DNA of 64,000 bases from Manis javanica. Taxonomy: Eukaryota; Chordata; Mammalia; Pholidota; Manidae. Location: NCBI RefSeq assembly GCF_040802235.1, contig NC_133166.1:7626001-7690000 (forward strand), read 5' to 3'. Each line of letters starts with the position of its first letter. Positions within the stretch are counted from its first letter, which is position 1. A program made the position numbers and the translations under genes. This document shows, one piece after another, positions 12,601 to 23,551 of the stretch. The notes beneath the pieces are model-generated. The model saw only the letters and a program-made list of their open reading frames with translations, was not told where the DNA came from and did not search any database.

Positions 12601-14629
12601 AAGTAGTCTAGCCTCCCACCTCCCCACTCCTCAGCCTGACCTTGGCCCCTACAGCAGCCCTGTTGCATTCCTCTCAGGGTTAGAAGCCATCAGAGGAGAT
12701 GGTCCTAAAATCCTCACCACCCACAGCTCAAACTGATGTCCATCCTCGTGGCCCTTCACTCGGCCACCCTCTCTCAGGGACTGGGCTTTCGCCCTCCATC
12801 TGGGGCCAGAGGATCCCAGAAGGCCTGGAAGGACACGAGTGCTCATCCCATCGCCTGTTCCCTCCCGGCACTGCTGGGCTCAGCCACAGCCACTTGCTCT
12901 CCATCTGTCTTCTGTCTCTCTCTTTGTTCCTGCTCCTCTTTTTAATTTTTTTTCAATGTGGTCCATTTTCTCCTGCTTGTCCCTGTATCATCCTCTAACT
13001 CCTTGCTCCATTAGTTTCCACCATGCCAGGCACACTTCTGAGATGGCTGATCCTGTTTCCTCTTCCTTCTCCTGGACTTCTGCACTAATTAGGCATCGCT
13101 GCTTGCACTCGGCAGTGATAGCCTCTTTAATGCCCACAGTTCAATTTCTGGGCATCCCCTAATCTGTCTGAAATGCCCACACTGGTTAGCCCCTGCTTGT
13201 CTTTCATCAGGACTTAGATCGACTGAAACTTGAGAAAGTTCACTGGCCCCAAGTCCTGGATAATGGTTACTGAGTTGGCCAGACCGCTGTAGGGGCCTCC
13301 ATGCCAGCACCTGCTGCATGTTCTCCTGGGAGTCCTTCCTGCAATGACTGACCTATGAGACTCTACAGATCCTAACAGGCATGCTATGGCAGGTATACAA
13401 GGCAGATGGATTATTTTTCCTGTTGTTCCACCTACTGACTGAGTGTCAGGACACATGACTTAGGCACAATTTGTCAATGGGTCTGAGCCTCTAGCATGTC
13501 TGTCTAAATCTGGTGCAGAGAGAAATACCGTCTCCTACTTACCATCCAGTAGATGGAGATCCTGCCATCTTTAGCGAGGTTTCTTTCAATGTCTTCAATT
13601 TTTTGCCACACAGATCTCATCTGCTTGGAGAGCTTCTCCTGAAGAAGAAGAGTGTTTAGCCGCAGACAAGGAAAGAGATTTCTGTTTCAGACCCCAAGTG
13701 CTGCGATGGAATCAAGGGATGTCAGATGAAAGAACAAGGGTCACTGATTGGCTCTCACTAATGGTCTATTTAGGACATTCGTGACTAGGGACACATAGTC
13801 TTGTAGTTACTGGCCTGGGAAACTGACAGAGTTTAACGGCCTGCCGACTGTTCACACAGCCTGGCATCTTGCCCCACACGTTGGGTCTGGTGATGCCCGC
13901 CCTTTGCTGCTCCATTTGCCGTTGTATCTTTCCTAGCTGGCTGCCTGCCTCTCAAGGTGAGGGCTGTACAGTGGCTGGAGCATGAAACTGTAACAAAATA
14001 ATCCTGACCATTAACCTAACCACCCTCCCCTGGGAGGCAAGTGACATGAAGGCAGGTGAACTGATGCGTCTTGTCAGCTTCCCTGTTGGGACCTCAATCG
14101 GTACCTGGCGCTCAACCATGAGAGGACTCCACACCCTCTGGACTCTCAGGTCCTGAGAATCCCTCAGCTGTCCCTCCCATGCCCTCTCAGGGTGCTCCCA
14201 GACGCCTGGCTCACCCGGTACTCCTCGGCCGCCCCCTCGGTGGAGCAGTGCCTGTGGGCCTTGTGTTCCTGGGACTGAGAGCAGTGCCTACAGAGCAGGC
14301 TCCTGTCCTCCTCACAGAAGACCTGCTTGGCCTCCTTGTGGGGCCCACACTTCTGATCCTCAGAGCTCAGGAACTGCCGGACACTGGCTTTTCTGGCGGT
14401 GGACACCAGATTCTTGAGAAGGAAGTTGGTGTTGTAGTGTGTCAGCTGGGATGGCTGCCCGCACAGAGGGCAAGTGGCAGGGACTTCAGCTGCCTCCCAG
14501 AACAGGCAGACACAGGGTCTACAGAAGCTGTGCCCACAGTCTAAGGTGACAGGGTCTGTCAGGTAATGCAGACAGAAGAGGCAGGTGACTTCTTTGTGGA
14601 AGGCTTGAGCGAGGTCTGAGTCCATGTTT
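9176..14629 (-). CDS. TRIM43: TRIM43-like E3 ubiquitin ligase, complete six-exon gene
   Basis: Joined exons 14625-14215, 13638-13543, 12303-12073, 11421-11399, 10897-10797 and 9672-9176 give 1359 nt, 452 residues plus TGA; human TRIM43 is about the same length. All introns are GT/AG and phases agree. Residues 1-60 form a RING (Cys15, 18, 30, His32, Cys35, 38, 52, 55); residues 93-124 a B-box2 (C93, H96, C104, D107, C112, C115, H121, H124); about 138-246 a coiled coil; about 288-452 a B30.2/SPRY with a '[15 protein letters not shown]' core. The family transfers ubiquitin using the RING to recruit E2, with SPRY selecting targets. The N-terminus '[15 protein letters not shown]' and 'LLKNLV...ARKAS' resemble TRIM43 more than TRIM49, TRIM64 or TRIM77, but one-to-one orthology is not proven. 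The start was chosen because ATG at 14625 has a strong Kozak context (A at -3, G at +4) four bases after a splice acceptor; an in-frame upstream ATG lies in the intron. I see no disabling lesion. Confidence 0.92.
10797..10897 (-). CDS. TRIM43: TRIM43-like coding exon 5
   Basis: 101 nt between acceptor 'cttccttgcag' and donor GTGAGT. Encodes residues 254-288 (both end codons split), a linker ending '[14 protein letters not shown]' that matches the conserved stretch just ahead of SPRY in this family. Confidence 0.9.
11399..11421 (-). CDS. TRIM43: TRIM43-like coding microexon 4 (23 nt)
   Basis: The 23-nt size is diagnostic of TRIM family genes at this position. Encodes 'ELGDMLK' plus two bases of the next codon. 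The acceptor ends 'ctcgatag' and the donor is GTAAGT. It restores the phase between the 231-nt and 101-nt exons. Confidence 0.92.
12073..12303 (-). CDS. TRIM43: TRIM43-like coding exon 3 (coiled coil, 231 nt)
   Basis: Exactly 231 nt, the canonical length of this TRIM exon. Acceptor 'tgtgccccccag', donor GTAAGA. Encodes residues 170-246, rich in Glu, Leu, Lys and Gln ('[20 protein letters not shown]') and ending '[11 protein letters not shown]', a family signature. Confidence 0.95.
13543..13638 (-). CDS. TRIM43: TRIM43-like coding exon 2 (96 nt)
   Basis: Exactly 96 nt, the canonical length. Acceptor 'cttcttcttcag', donor GTAAGT. Encodes residues 138-169, starting '[16 protein letters not shown]', the first coiled-coil heptads after the B-box. 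Confidence 0.95.
14215..14629 (-). CDS. TRIM43: TRIM43-like coding exon 1 (RING and B-box)
   Basis: The exon starts at 14629 after acceptor 'cttttcttccctcag'; coding begins at ATG 14625. It encodes residues 1-137 with complete RING and B-box2 zinc ligands, and ends in phase 0 at donor GTGAGC. The presence of an acceptor means an upstream noncoding exon exists. Confidence 0.95.
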
Positions 14630-14634
14630 CTGAG

Positions 14635-15985
14635 GGAAGAAAAGCAGGAGCTTATTCCTTGGCCCTGGAGACACCCAGGTTCTGGCTCAGCAATACACCC
14701 ACTCTGGGGCAGAAGACGCTCCACTTTGCCAATGATGCCAGTGGCAAACTGAGACTGGATGTGACTCTCAAGAGCCAGACAATACTTTCTGGGCTGCCTC
14801 ACCTACACTACCACTTCCTGCCCCCATTTGTCCTGCAGGGAAGAGAACCCCCATTTGGGGGAGGTCTCACTTTCCTCCAGATAATCAGAGCTTTGGAACT
14901 TTGAGCCAAGTCATAGCTCACGAATGCTCTGAAAATCTCTCAGGGTGCTCATGCCCAGTCATCCACTTAGCCCAGGAGAGTTGACTCCGGCTCTGTTTCC
15001 ATCTCTGTAATTGTTAAGCAGGTTTCCTTGGATATCTTTTTTGATCACAGTCAGAAGCCATAACCTAAGACCTTTATTTTTCTTCCAAAACAGATTCTGA
15101 AAACATGAAAAGTTACTAAAAACAAACAAAACATTATCAGATGGGTGCGATTCTAACAAGAATCCATTTACACAAATATGCTAAGCTGTTAAAGTTGCCT
15201 TCCTGTTGTTACTGTCTAAATATACATTTTAATCACATAAACCAGAAATGAATGACAAAGGCTACATCTTACAACTCTTTAAAACTACAGTTAAGCCCCC
15301 CTATGCATGGTGATATTTAGAACTGGGATCAAGCACCCCTTCGCATCAGACAAGACGCCATTTGGATGGAATGGTAATCATCTGCACCGAAACCAAATCA
15401 TGCTTGTTAAATTCATTCTGCTAAAGCTTCAGCTCTCGTGTCTGCACCAGTTAGATAAGGACATCCCTGAAATGTCTCACATTTCTGTATGGCACCATAC
15501 TCACTTTGCTTTCTGCTCAATCGTTTCCCTGATTCTCTTAAATCAAAAAGCTCGTGTTTCTTAAGAGACAACACATCCTTCATTGGGAAACCTATTTTCC
15601 TCAAATCATGGAACACATTGCCTAGTTGTATATTATAGAATGTTACCTCTGGTGAATGCAGACATGCACCACATTTCAAGGGGACTACACTACGACTGTG
15701 TACAGAATCACATACTCTAATGTTCCTTAGGAGGTACACAATGTATCTGGCAGCTGCCTCCTGAGTCCTCATGTTACCTAAGAATAATCAAAGGCTGCAT
15801 AAAATAAGTCAAGTAAATTTAATCATCCAATTACTTCTGAACCCCACACCCAAGACAGGCTGATGAAAAAGAAATGGAATCATTTTCCCATCGTTGGCAA
15901 AACATTGTTTCACAGAAACAGCCTCCCTTGACCGAAAGATGAAAATTAGGAAGCTCCCAGGAGCAACTCTGGAGAGAATGGTGCA
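14635..15985. other. Presumed 5' intron of the TRIM gene; unexplained open frame
   Basis: No named repeat recognised. The minus strand carries a 119-codon open frame at 15413-15772 with no domain I recognise; it may be a fossil transposon or chance. Confidence 0.35.
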
Positions 15986-15990
15986 CCTAC

Positions 15991-16145
15991 CTAAGGAGCA
16001 AATGGGTGGGCTGCCCAAGTGCTTGCCGGGAAGGAGCAGTGATACGAAGTCAGCTCAGGGATCAAGGTTTCCAACAGTCCTAGTGGGAATTTTGAGAAGT
16101 CTCTGTAGGCATGTGACTTCCCTGCGCACTCAGTGCGGGAGAGGC
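15991..16145 (-). other. Possible 5' noncoding exon of the TRIM43-like gene
   Basis: About 150 bases running from a position ~25-30 nt below a TATA-like element to a good donor (CTTAG then GTAGGT at 15990-15985). It could pair with the acceptor at 14630. No transcript evidence; the TSS is estimated from TATA spacing. It contains short upstream ATGs. Confidence 0.4.
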
Positions 16146-16168
16146 ATGAGTCTGGCTCTTTGAATCTG

Positions 16169-16176
16169 CTTATATT
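16169..16176 (-). promoter_or_regulatory. TATA-like box
   Basis: AATATAAG on the minus strand, placed about 1.55 kb upstream of the TRIM coding start and directly ahead of the proposed noncoding exon. Inferred from position and motif only. Confidence 0.35.
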
Positions 16177-16250
16177 GGGTCTCTGATGGCCACACCCACG
16201 TCTTCCACACGACTACGTTGCAGAGATCTTCAGAGGCGTGGCGGTATGGA

Positions 16251-16261
16251 TGACTAGATTT
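16251..16261 (-). promoter_or_regulatory. Weak DUX4-like motif
   Basis: Minus strand reads AAATCTAGTCA, 9 of 11 matches to the DUX4 consensus TAATCTAATCA, about 80 bp upstream of the TATA-like box. Human TRIM43 and relatives are DUX4 targets, which makes the location notable, but an 11-mer with two mismatches is common by chance. Confidence 0.25.
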
Positions 16262-16329
16262 CTGCAGCCAGAGGGAAAGGTGGATTGAGCACCATGGCTA
16301 ATCTCCACAAACCCCAGAAGTGCCACCAC

Positions 16330-19080
16330 ATCAGAGCCATCATGCTCCCAACACACCAACCCTCAAATGCTGCCTTTACATCTATATTTCTGAAACTGAG
16401 GACTTTGATTTTTCACTTACCAAGAGGGAGAAAGGATTATTTCATCAGCTAGTACTGATTGCAGCCAATGTCTTTGAGGACTTGGAAATGTGTTTGCTGC
16501 TATTGGTTGAAATATGCTCCCTTTGGGAAAAAATGCTTTCTTTGATTGCTTGCCTGCTTGATTGACTTTTATCATTCAAGGTGAGACTGTAATGTAAGAA
16601 CACTTTTGCCCACCACTGCAGAATGGAGGTTTCTCCTGTCCCTCACACTGCGGATCAAGTCCCCAAGGCCTCCCAGCCACAGTGGAACAGGAGATTCTCT
16701 GCCTGGTGCTACCCCACCCAGCTCAGGGACCACTGGAGGGAAGAACACCAGCTTTGGTTTGAACAAATTTATAACTTGATTTGAAACAAGACAGAAATAA
16801 CAAGAATACAGAAAAGAAAAAAATTTTTTTTAAAGGAATAACTCACGTTCCCGCTCTCTCAAAACTTAGTAATTAAATCTGGACACCTTCCTTTCCTATG
16901 TATTTTCCCCACAATCAGCTTGAAAAATGTAGAGTTTTAGAAAGAAGTGACAGTTAAGACCCATCTTGAAATCCTTCAAAATGCATGTGTGTATATATTT
17001 CTTGGGGCTGATGTTCCCATGTATTTACAATTAGGCTTTAAAAAATTGCTCTTGAGTTCCAAAAATGCAAGCCCTCAATCATGGGGTCCATTCTTGTAAA
17101 AGCAACCCTAAGGGGTTTGCTTTCCAATTTGTAATCAATTTCCCCAGCATCCTCCTTTCCTCTGTGAAGTATGGAAATGTAGGTTAACTAATAAACTCAC
17201 ATATCTTTTCAAATTATTCATAACATGTTTCTGAGAATGATGACATTCAAGTGAAATCACTGTTTGCCATCGCTTCTTTGTGGAAGGTGGCCAGCCCAGA
17301 GCCTAACCTGAGGAGCATGCCCCTCTAGGGAGGCTCAGGCCTGCGCACTGGAACCCCCCAGAGGGAGCCCGAGGAGGGGCTTCCCCTGCAGGTCTCTGGG
17401 GCGTGGACAGCAGGCCGTTAGGGGAGTGTGTAGTTGGAAACCTGCCCCTCAGACAGCGGCTAGGAGAATGGCCTAGTTTAAACTCTATCTTTTAAAAGGA
17501 AAACAGACTTTTCTTCCATCTGCCAAATCCCTTCAAGTCATCAGTTGAGTTTGAGGAGTATTCAGAGAAGGTATGAGTCCCTGCAGAAAGGCTCTAGGTG
17601 CTACACTCCTAGTTTTGCTTAGCCCCCTGGGCAGCTCATCCAACCCTTGTGAATTTGTATGACATTTCATTTAAGTATTGTGAAAACAGGCCTCCTTGTT
17701 ACCGTCTGGGTTTGTCATGCAGGACCACCCACAGAGTGAATGCCGGGGATGCACATTCTCTCTCTCAAAAACATGGTATTGTCTTAAACATTTCTGACTG
17801 CACTGGTAATACACTGCAAATTGGGCCCCTAAGTTCACTCACCGGGAACTGGACCAATGTCTGTGAATTCCTATTTCTAGTTTTACGTCATTCAGTACGT
17901 CTGGCACATTGTTATGTGAAAACATTTGTTTTAGAATATTTATAAATTCATTTGTAAAAAACAAAAAAGACATCATGTGCTAAATCTGTAATTACAAAAT
18001 ATTGTCACTAACACTGTCAAATAACATACAAGGTATTTTACTAAATGATACCTTGTTCTTCAGAACATTTAAGTTATTTCTCAGTCATTCATTAGCTATT
18101 TTAAATGCTTCAAAATACACTTGGGCTAGAGATTACATTGATGAGATAAAGGTGTTAACCTTCAAAATAAAGCAATCAGTCACCTTAGCAGCAAAAGCAT
18201 TTTTATTTGGAAATAGCAGAGAACTGCAATTTGGGACATGCAAGCCAGAGCAAAGACATGCCAGCTATAGCAATGCTATAGGCATGTGCAGAGAATAAAC
18301 CAGAGAAATACTTTTTGATAGAGGAAAATGTCCTCATCAGGAGGGCTGTTCTAAGGGAAAAAAATCCACTGGACTAAACTGGAAGTCCTTTGTATTATGG
18401 AATCTTATTGGCTAAGTTGTGACAGCCTGTCATTGTCTAGACTGTTTATGGGAGGCAGAAGTGGAAATCTTCTTTCTCCTGTTGGGAGTAAAGCAACTAA
18501 AACTGTGGCTTCCTTCTCTTTAGTGGGATCTGAGCTGTACAGGGAGAGCTCCCTGCAGGCCTCCTGACTCCAGGTGAGGTTGTCCTTTATTAATTTTCAT
18601 AAAAGTGATGTGGAAATCAGATTTTGATTGTTACCACTGGACTGTTTTGATACAGAGTAGGATGGCTGTGCTCTGGTGGGCTGGATGGGAGACTGAGCAG
18701 CTTTCCTAAACTGCCCACTGGGTGAGAAGTGTGGTGGCAGGGACACAGCTCAGAATTGGAGAGAGGGGGCTTGGGGGAGCTGACAGGGCTCCTGCAGCTC
18801 CCAGGACTAGGAGCCAGACCAGCACCGTCTGGGAGGCATCTCCTTTTCCATGCTTCAGGACAAGTTGGAGAACAGGGGCTTACATAAAGGGGTGTGGCAG
18901 TTTAGTCACAGGGACCAGAAGCTGAGCATGCAGGACAGCATGGCCACACCCAATGATGAGGGTAGAGGGTGGGTGCCCAGGGGCACGGGAAACACATGCT
19001 GGTACAGGTTTGGGAAAAGGACCAAAGCCCTTGGCCCAGGTGGTCTGGGATGGGTTTGGGATGGAGTGTAGTGTTTCAGG
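16330..19080. other. Intergenic, unassigned
   Basis: No exon recognised. GC-rich patches at about 17290-17460 and 18700-19080 may be degraded retroviral or LTR sequence flanking the element at 19093, but I cannot assign them. Confidence 0.35.
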
Positions 19081-19092
19081 GTGGTCAGATGG

Positions 19093-19440
19093 TGTGGGTA
19101 AAATTGTAATATTTCTAGAATATCTCGCCTGGCTTTAGTACCTCTGCATATTAATGGACGTTCAGAGATGGAAAGAAGTATGGCTTTAATGTATTTGCAT
19201 CATTCCTCAGGGGTGGAGAGAAGTTCATCTCCATATCAATGGGAATTACCTGAGCAAAGGAGGGCTTATCTGTCCCTGAGAGGTGAGGGGGAGGGCTGGT
19301 TTTGCTTCTGCTGGTGCAGGAAAGAGAGAAGGGCCCATATTGCAGTTTTTAAGCAATACACGGATTTTAAACTTTATTTCTCCCTTTGACTGATACCGGT
19401 TTTAGAGGTATTTTGCCCTGGGATTTCCTTTCCCTGGACA
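19093..19440 (+). repeat. LTR-like dispersed repeat, copy A
   Basis: About 350 bp, closely related to 63434-63778 in the same orientation. Starts TGTGGGTAAAATTG and ends CCCTGGACA, i.e. TG...CA ends as in retroviral LTRs, and has a TATA-like 'tttaaactttattt' near 19366. I cannot name the family. Confidence 0.55.
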
Positions 19441-20059
19441 TATAGGTGGAATTTCAACCAGACTTCTTCAGTGTCACCCCTGATATCCCTACACACCAGT
19501 GACCAGCTGCTTCCCAGGGGACTGTAGTCTGGGTTCCTTGGCCACTTGCTGCAGAGGTGAGGAGCCAGGAGCAGCAAGCACCTGGGCCCCTCTGCTTCCT
19601 GCATGGGGGTTGAGCTCCCGACTCCAAAGAAACTGTTACAAAAGCCCAATTCTGGACTTGTCTGCCTGATGTGCAGCAAGTCAATGTCTGAGATTTTGGG
19701 TTTGAGGCAGAAAATACTTTATTATCAGAGAGACAGCTCAAGGAGAAGGTAAGCAACCTTTCCCAAATCTGCCTTCCTGGCTGGGGCACATGGACAGGTT
19801 ATATATTACTGAAAAGGAATGGTGGGTTGGGCAGAAACTGGAGCGCCTTGAACCTTCTCAGTTACCCACCAATGTCCTCTTCCTGGTGCCCCCTGGGGTC
19901 CTGGCGTGTTTCATGTTGTCTCCCCATCAGGCAGTGGCTCCTCAACTAGATGTTAACAAACCACATCACCCCTAGTCCTGGATTTAGCTTCAGGAACAAG
20001 ATAAAGGACAGAGTTCATCATTCTTATGAGCTAGTAAGGAATTTGCCTATGTGCAGCAC
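19441..20059. other. Unassigned sequence between LTR-like repeat and TRIM pseudo-segment
   Basis: Open frames of 101 and 111 codons on the minus strand (19374-19789) overlap each other and show no recognisable domain. Possibly retroviral debris. Confidence 0.3.
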
Positions 20060-20975
20060 TGTGCGTTCCTAGACTCAAATGTCCTAAATAGATCACTAGT
20101 GAGAGCCAATCCCTAACACTTGTTCTTGCATCTGACATCCTTTGATCCCATCCCAGCACTTGGGATCTGAAACAGCACTTGGGATCTTTCCTTGTCTGCT
20201 GCTAAAACACACCCTTGTCCTTCAGGAGAAGGTCTCCAAGCAGACGAGATCAACACTCAGTCAATGGGTTTGGTTGAACAACAGGAAAAATAGTCCATCT
20301 GCTTTGTGTACCTGCCATAGCACGCCTGTTGGGATCTGTAGAGTCTGGTAGGTCAGTAAGTGCAGAAAGGACTTGCAGGAGAACATGGAGCAGGTGCTGG
20401 CTTGGAGGCATTATTTTTGTTTTATTTTTTATTTTATTAAGGTATGATTGATATACATTCTTACAAAGGTTTCACATGAAAAAAAAATGTGGTTACTACA
20501 TTTACCTATATTATCATGTCCCCCCCACACCCCAACGCAGTCACTGTCCATCAGTGTAGTAAGATGCCACAGATCCACTATGTGCCTTCTCTGTGCTACA
20601 CTGTTCTCCCTGTGATCCCCCACACCATGTGTACTAAACATAATACCCCTCTATCCCCTTTTCCTTCCCTCCCCACCTGCCCTCCCACATCCCTCCCCTT
20701 TGGTAACCACTAGTTCATTCTTGGAGACTATGAAGGCATTATTAACCATTATTCAGGACTCAGGGCCAGTGAACTTTCTCAAGTTTCAATTGATCTCAGT
20801 CTGATGGACAAGCAGGGGCTAACCAGTGTGGGCATTTCAGACAGATTAGGGGATGCCCAGAAATTGAACTGTGGGCGTTAAAGAGGCTATCGCTGCCGAG
20901 TGCAGGCAGTGATGTCTGATTAGTGCAGAAGTCCAGGAGAAGGAAGAGGAAACAGGATCAGCCATCTCAGAGATA
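20060..20975 (+). pseudogene. Inverted, broken copy of the TRIM43-like exon 2 / intron region
   Basis: Plus-strand sequence matches the minus strand of about 13030-13790: the intron before exon 2, the exon 2 acceptor and first ~23 bases ('cttcaggagaaggtctccaagcag'), then intron 2. The remainder of exon 2 and its donor (about 150 bp) are deleted. An L1 of opposite orientation (20416-20733) was inserted later. There is no RING, SPRY or exon 3, so it cannot encode a TRIM protein. Homology ends near 20975 inside an intron, at 'agccatctcaga'. It shows that the TRIM unit was duplicated in inverted orientation and then decayed. Confidence 0.85.
20416..20733 (-). mobile_element. L1 3' UTR insertion in the TRIM pseudo-segment
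   Basis: 5'-truncated L1 3' UTR in minus orientation, related to the tails at 22380-22635 and 53440-53725 (shared words 'cacagagaaggcacatagtgg' and 'gtgggggatcacagg', read on the minus strand). Flanked by the 10-bp target duplication aggcattatt at 20406-20415 and 20734-20743. Confidence 0.88.
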
Positions 20976-21282
20976 TAGTCAATGGATGTGTGACTGATCA
21001 ATCTTTATTTTTTATATTTCCCATGGTGACCAATGCCACTTCTTGAGAGAGCCCTTACCAGTTGGTTGGACCTATTTTGAACACTTTTCAAATCTAGTCT
21101 GTAAACTGAAGGTTTTAAAGGCATAGCAAAACAGGACCTTTACAACAACATTTTCCAATCAATTCAACACTTTTTATGTCAATGTGTATAAATGCATGCA
21201 TACATTCTGTGGAACATTTTAGGTGCTTTATGGGTCCCATAACTGCATAAAAGTTGTAGAAATTTCTTTCAAGACTTAAAAA
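20976..21282. other. Intergenic spacer, nothing recognised
   Basis: AT-rich sequence between the TRIM pseudo-segment and the next L1. Confidence 0.4.
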
Positions 21283-21295
21283 CTCTAGTAATGCA

Positions 21296-22637
21296 CAAAA
21301 CTGGACAGTTACATATAAGAAAATGAAACTGGATCATTGTCTAACCCCATACACAAAAGTAAATTCGAAATGGATCAAAGACCTGAATGTAAGCCATGAA
21401 AACATAAAATTCTTAGAAAAAAACACAGGCAAAAATCTCTTGGACATAAATATGAGCGACTTCTTCATGAATATATCTCCCCAGGCAAGGGAAATAAAAG
21501 CAAAAATGAACAAGTGGGACTATATCAAGATGAAAAGCTTCTGTACAGCAAAGGACACCATCAACAGAACAAAAAGGTATCCTACAGTATGGGAGAATAT
21601 ATTCATACACGACAGATTCGATAAAGGGTTGACATCCAAAATATATAAAGAGCTCACGCACCTCAACAAACAAAAAGTGAACAATCCAATAAAAAAATGG
21701 GCAGAGGAGCTGAACAGACAGTTCTTCAAAGAAGTTCAGATGGCCAACAGATACATGAAAAGATGCTCTGCATTGCTTGTCATCAGAGAAATGCAAATTA
21801 AAACCACAATGAGATATCACTTCACACCAGTAAGGATCACCACCATCCAAAAGACAAACAACTAATGTTGGTGAGGTTGTGGAGAAAGGGGAACCCTCCT
21901 ACACTGCTGGTGGGAATGTAAATTAGTTCAACCATTGTGGAAAGCAGTATGGAGGTTCCTCAAAAAGCTCAAAATAGAAGTAACATTTGTCCCAGGAATC
22001 CCACTTCCAGGAATTTACCCTAAGAATGCAGCAGCCCAATTTGAAAAAGACATATGTACCCCTATGTTTATTGCAGAACTATTAACAATAGCCAAGAAAT
22101 GGAAGCAAGTTAAGTGTCCATCAGTAGATGAATGGATAAAGATGTGGTACATATACACAATGGAATATTATTCAGCCATAAGAAGAAAATAAATCCTACC
22201 ATTTGCAACAAGATGGATGGAGCTAGAGGGTATTATGCTCAGTGAAATAAGCCAGGCGGAGAAAGACAAGTACCAAATGACTTCACTCATCTGTGGAGTA
22301 TATGAACAAAGGAAAAACTGAAGGAACAAAACAGCAGCAGAATCACCGAACCCAAGAAAGGACTAACAGTTACCAAATGGAAAGGGACTGGGGAGGATGG
22401 GTGGGAAGGGAGGGAGAAGGTGGGGGAGTAGAAAGGGGTCCTTATGATTAGCATGGATGTAGGGGGGGCACGGGGAGGGCTGTGCAACACAGAGAAGACA
22501 AGTAGTGATTTTACAGCATCTCACTATGCTGATGGACAGTGACTAATGGGTTATGTGGGGGGGACTTGGTGAAGGGGGAGTCTAGTAAACCTAATGTTCC
22601 TCATGTAATTGTAGATTAACGATACCAAAAAAAAACC
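21296..22637 (+). mobile_element. 5'-truncated L1 (ORF2 C-terminus and 3' UTR) with target duplication
   Basis: 1.34 kb ending in an A-rich tail (22625-22635). The C-terminal ORF2 is open at 21323-21865 ('[20 protein letters not shown]' is typical) and then frameshifts. The 3' UTR has a G-rich tract at 22380-22480. The 13-bp duplication ctctagtaatgca flanks it at 21283-21295 and 22638-22650, so the endpoints are firm. It belongs to the lineage's comparatively young L1 type. Confidence 0.93.
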
Positions 22638-22650
22638 CTCTAGTAATGCA

Positions 22651-23021
22651 TAAAGAGAATAAAAAATTAATCACATAATATAACAAATATCAGTATGTTA
22701 CAAATGCTCTATTCACAGGTATGTTAAATATTGATGTCATGTTAAATAACTAGGAAAGCTACTTATTTGCTCGGACAGGTTCAAGTGATATAACAGGTAA
22801 GCTGAAAATATTCATGTAAAAGAAAATATGCACGAAGATACTTTAAATTCTAGACTCACAAGAATCTTGTATGAGTGTACACACCTCTGGAAGGTCTGGA
22901 AGATACAGAAGACCTAGGAGATCTGTTGATATCAGGGTCAGCAGGAAATCTCCATTTTCCAAAGCCTGGCAGGTATAAAATCAGTCTGCCCAGGACAAGT
23001 CCTCTCTAGACAAGTGAGGGC
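22651..23021. other. Intergenic spacer, nothing recognised
   Basis: AT-rich, no reading frame or repeat assigned. Confidence 0.4.
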
Positions 23022-23026
23022 CCTTT

Positions 23027-23388
23027 TGTTGCGACCCTTCAAGGACCGAAGCAACACGCCCAAGGTCTTGATTCTTCTCTAGGCTTTATTGTCTAATCTC
23101 TCGCGGCGGTTACAGCAGTTGTCGGGCAGCTCTTCTCCCTCCCGGCGGGCTCCCTTATATTCAGTCACCCAACCAATCCGGAACAGTATCATGCGTGACC
23201 TTTAAGCGGATAGGTGTCACGCGCCACTCTAAGCGGGCAGCATGAGCTGTGCATGGGTACGGAAGTCTGCTGGGCCAATCCCCAACAGGGAAGAGGGGAA
23301 AGGGTGGTGAGCAGGAAGCAGGCGCCATCTTTAGGGCGTTGTCCAGCTAGAGTGGGGCTCAGCCTCGGCCATAGGCCGGGCCCCCACA
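23027..23388 (-). repeat. ERV 3' LTR
   Basis: 362 bp, TGTGGGGG...CAACA on the minus strand. About 12 substitutions and one 7-bp indel separate it from the 5' LTR by eye, i.e. roughly 3%. A polyadenylation signal AATAAA lies on the minus strand near 23084-23089. Confidence 0.92.
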
Positions 23389-23399
23389 TCTCCCCCTTT
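23389..23399 (-). other. ERV polypurine tract
   Basis: AAAGGGGGAGA on the minus strand immediately ahead of the 3' LTR, the usual place and composition for plus-strand priming. Confidence 0.85.
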
Positions 23400-23551
23400 A
23401 TTGTTTTATAACCAAAGGGCTGTCGGGATCATGCCTGTCTTAGGTCGTCTGGAGTCTGCGGCATTCTTACCCGTCCTCAGGCAACAGACAGCTTAGGTCT
23501 GCGCCCTGTCTTAGGTTGATATGCGCAGCTCCCGATCTTACCCATCCTTGA

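Noticed and set aside
14179-14544. 121-codon plus-strand open frame
   Set aside because: Antisense shadow of the GC-rich RING/B-box exon.
14626-14802. Upstream in-frame ATG at 14802 as the TRIM start
   Set aside because: A splice acceptor with a good pyrimidine tract ends at 14630, and the family N-terminus begins MDSD at 14625, so the upstream segment is intron.
20060-20975. A second functional TRIM gene on the plus strand
   Set aside because: Only part of exon 2 survives, its donor is deleted, and no RING, exon 3 or SPRY is present.
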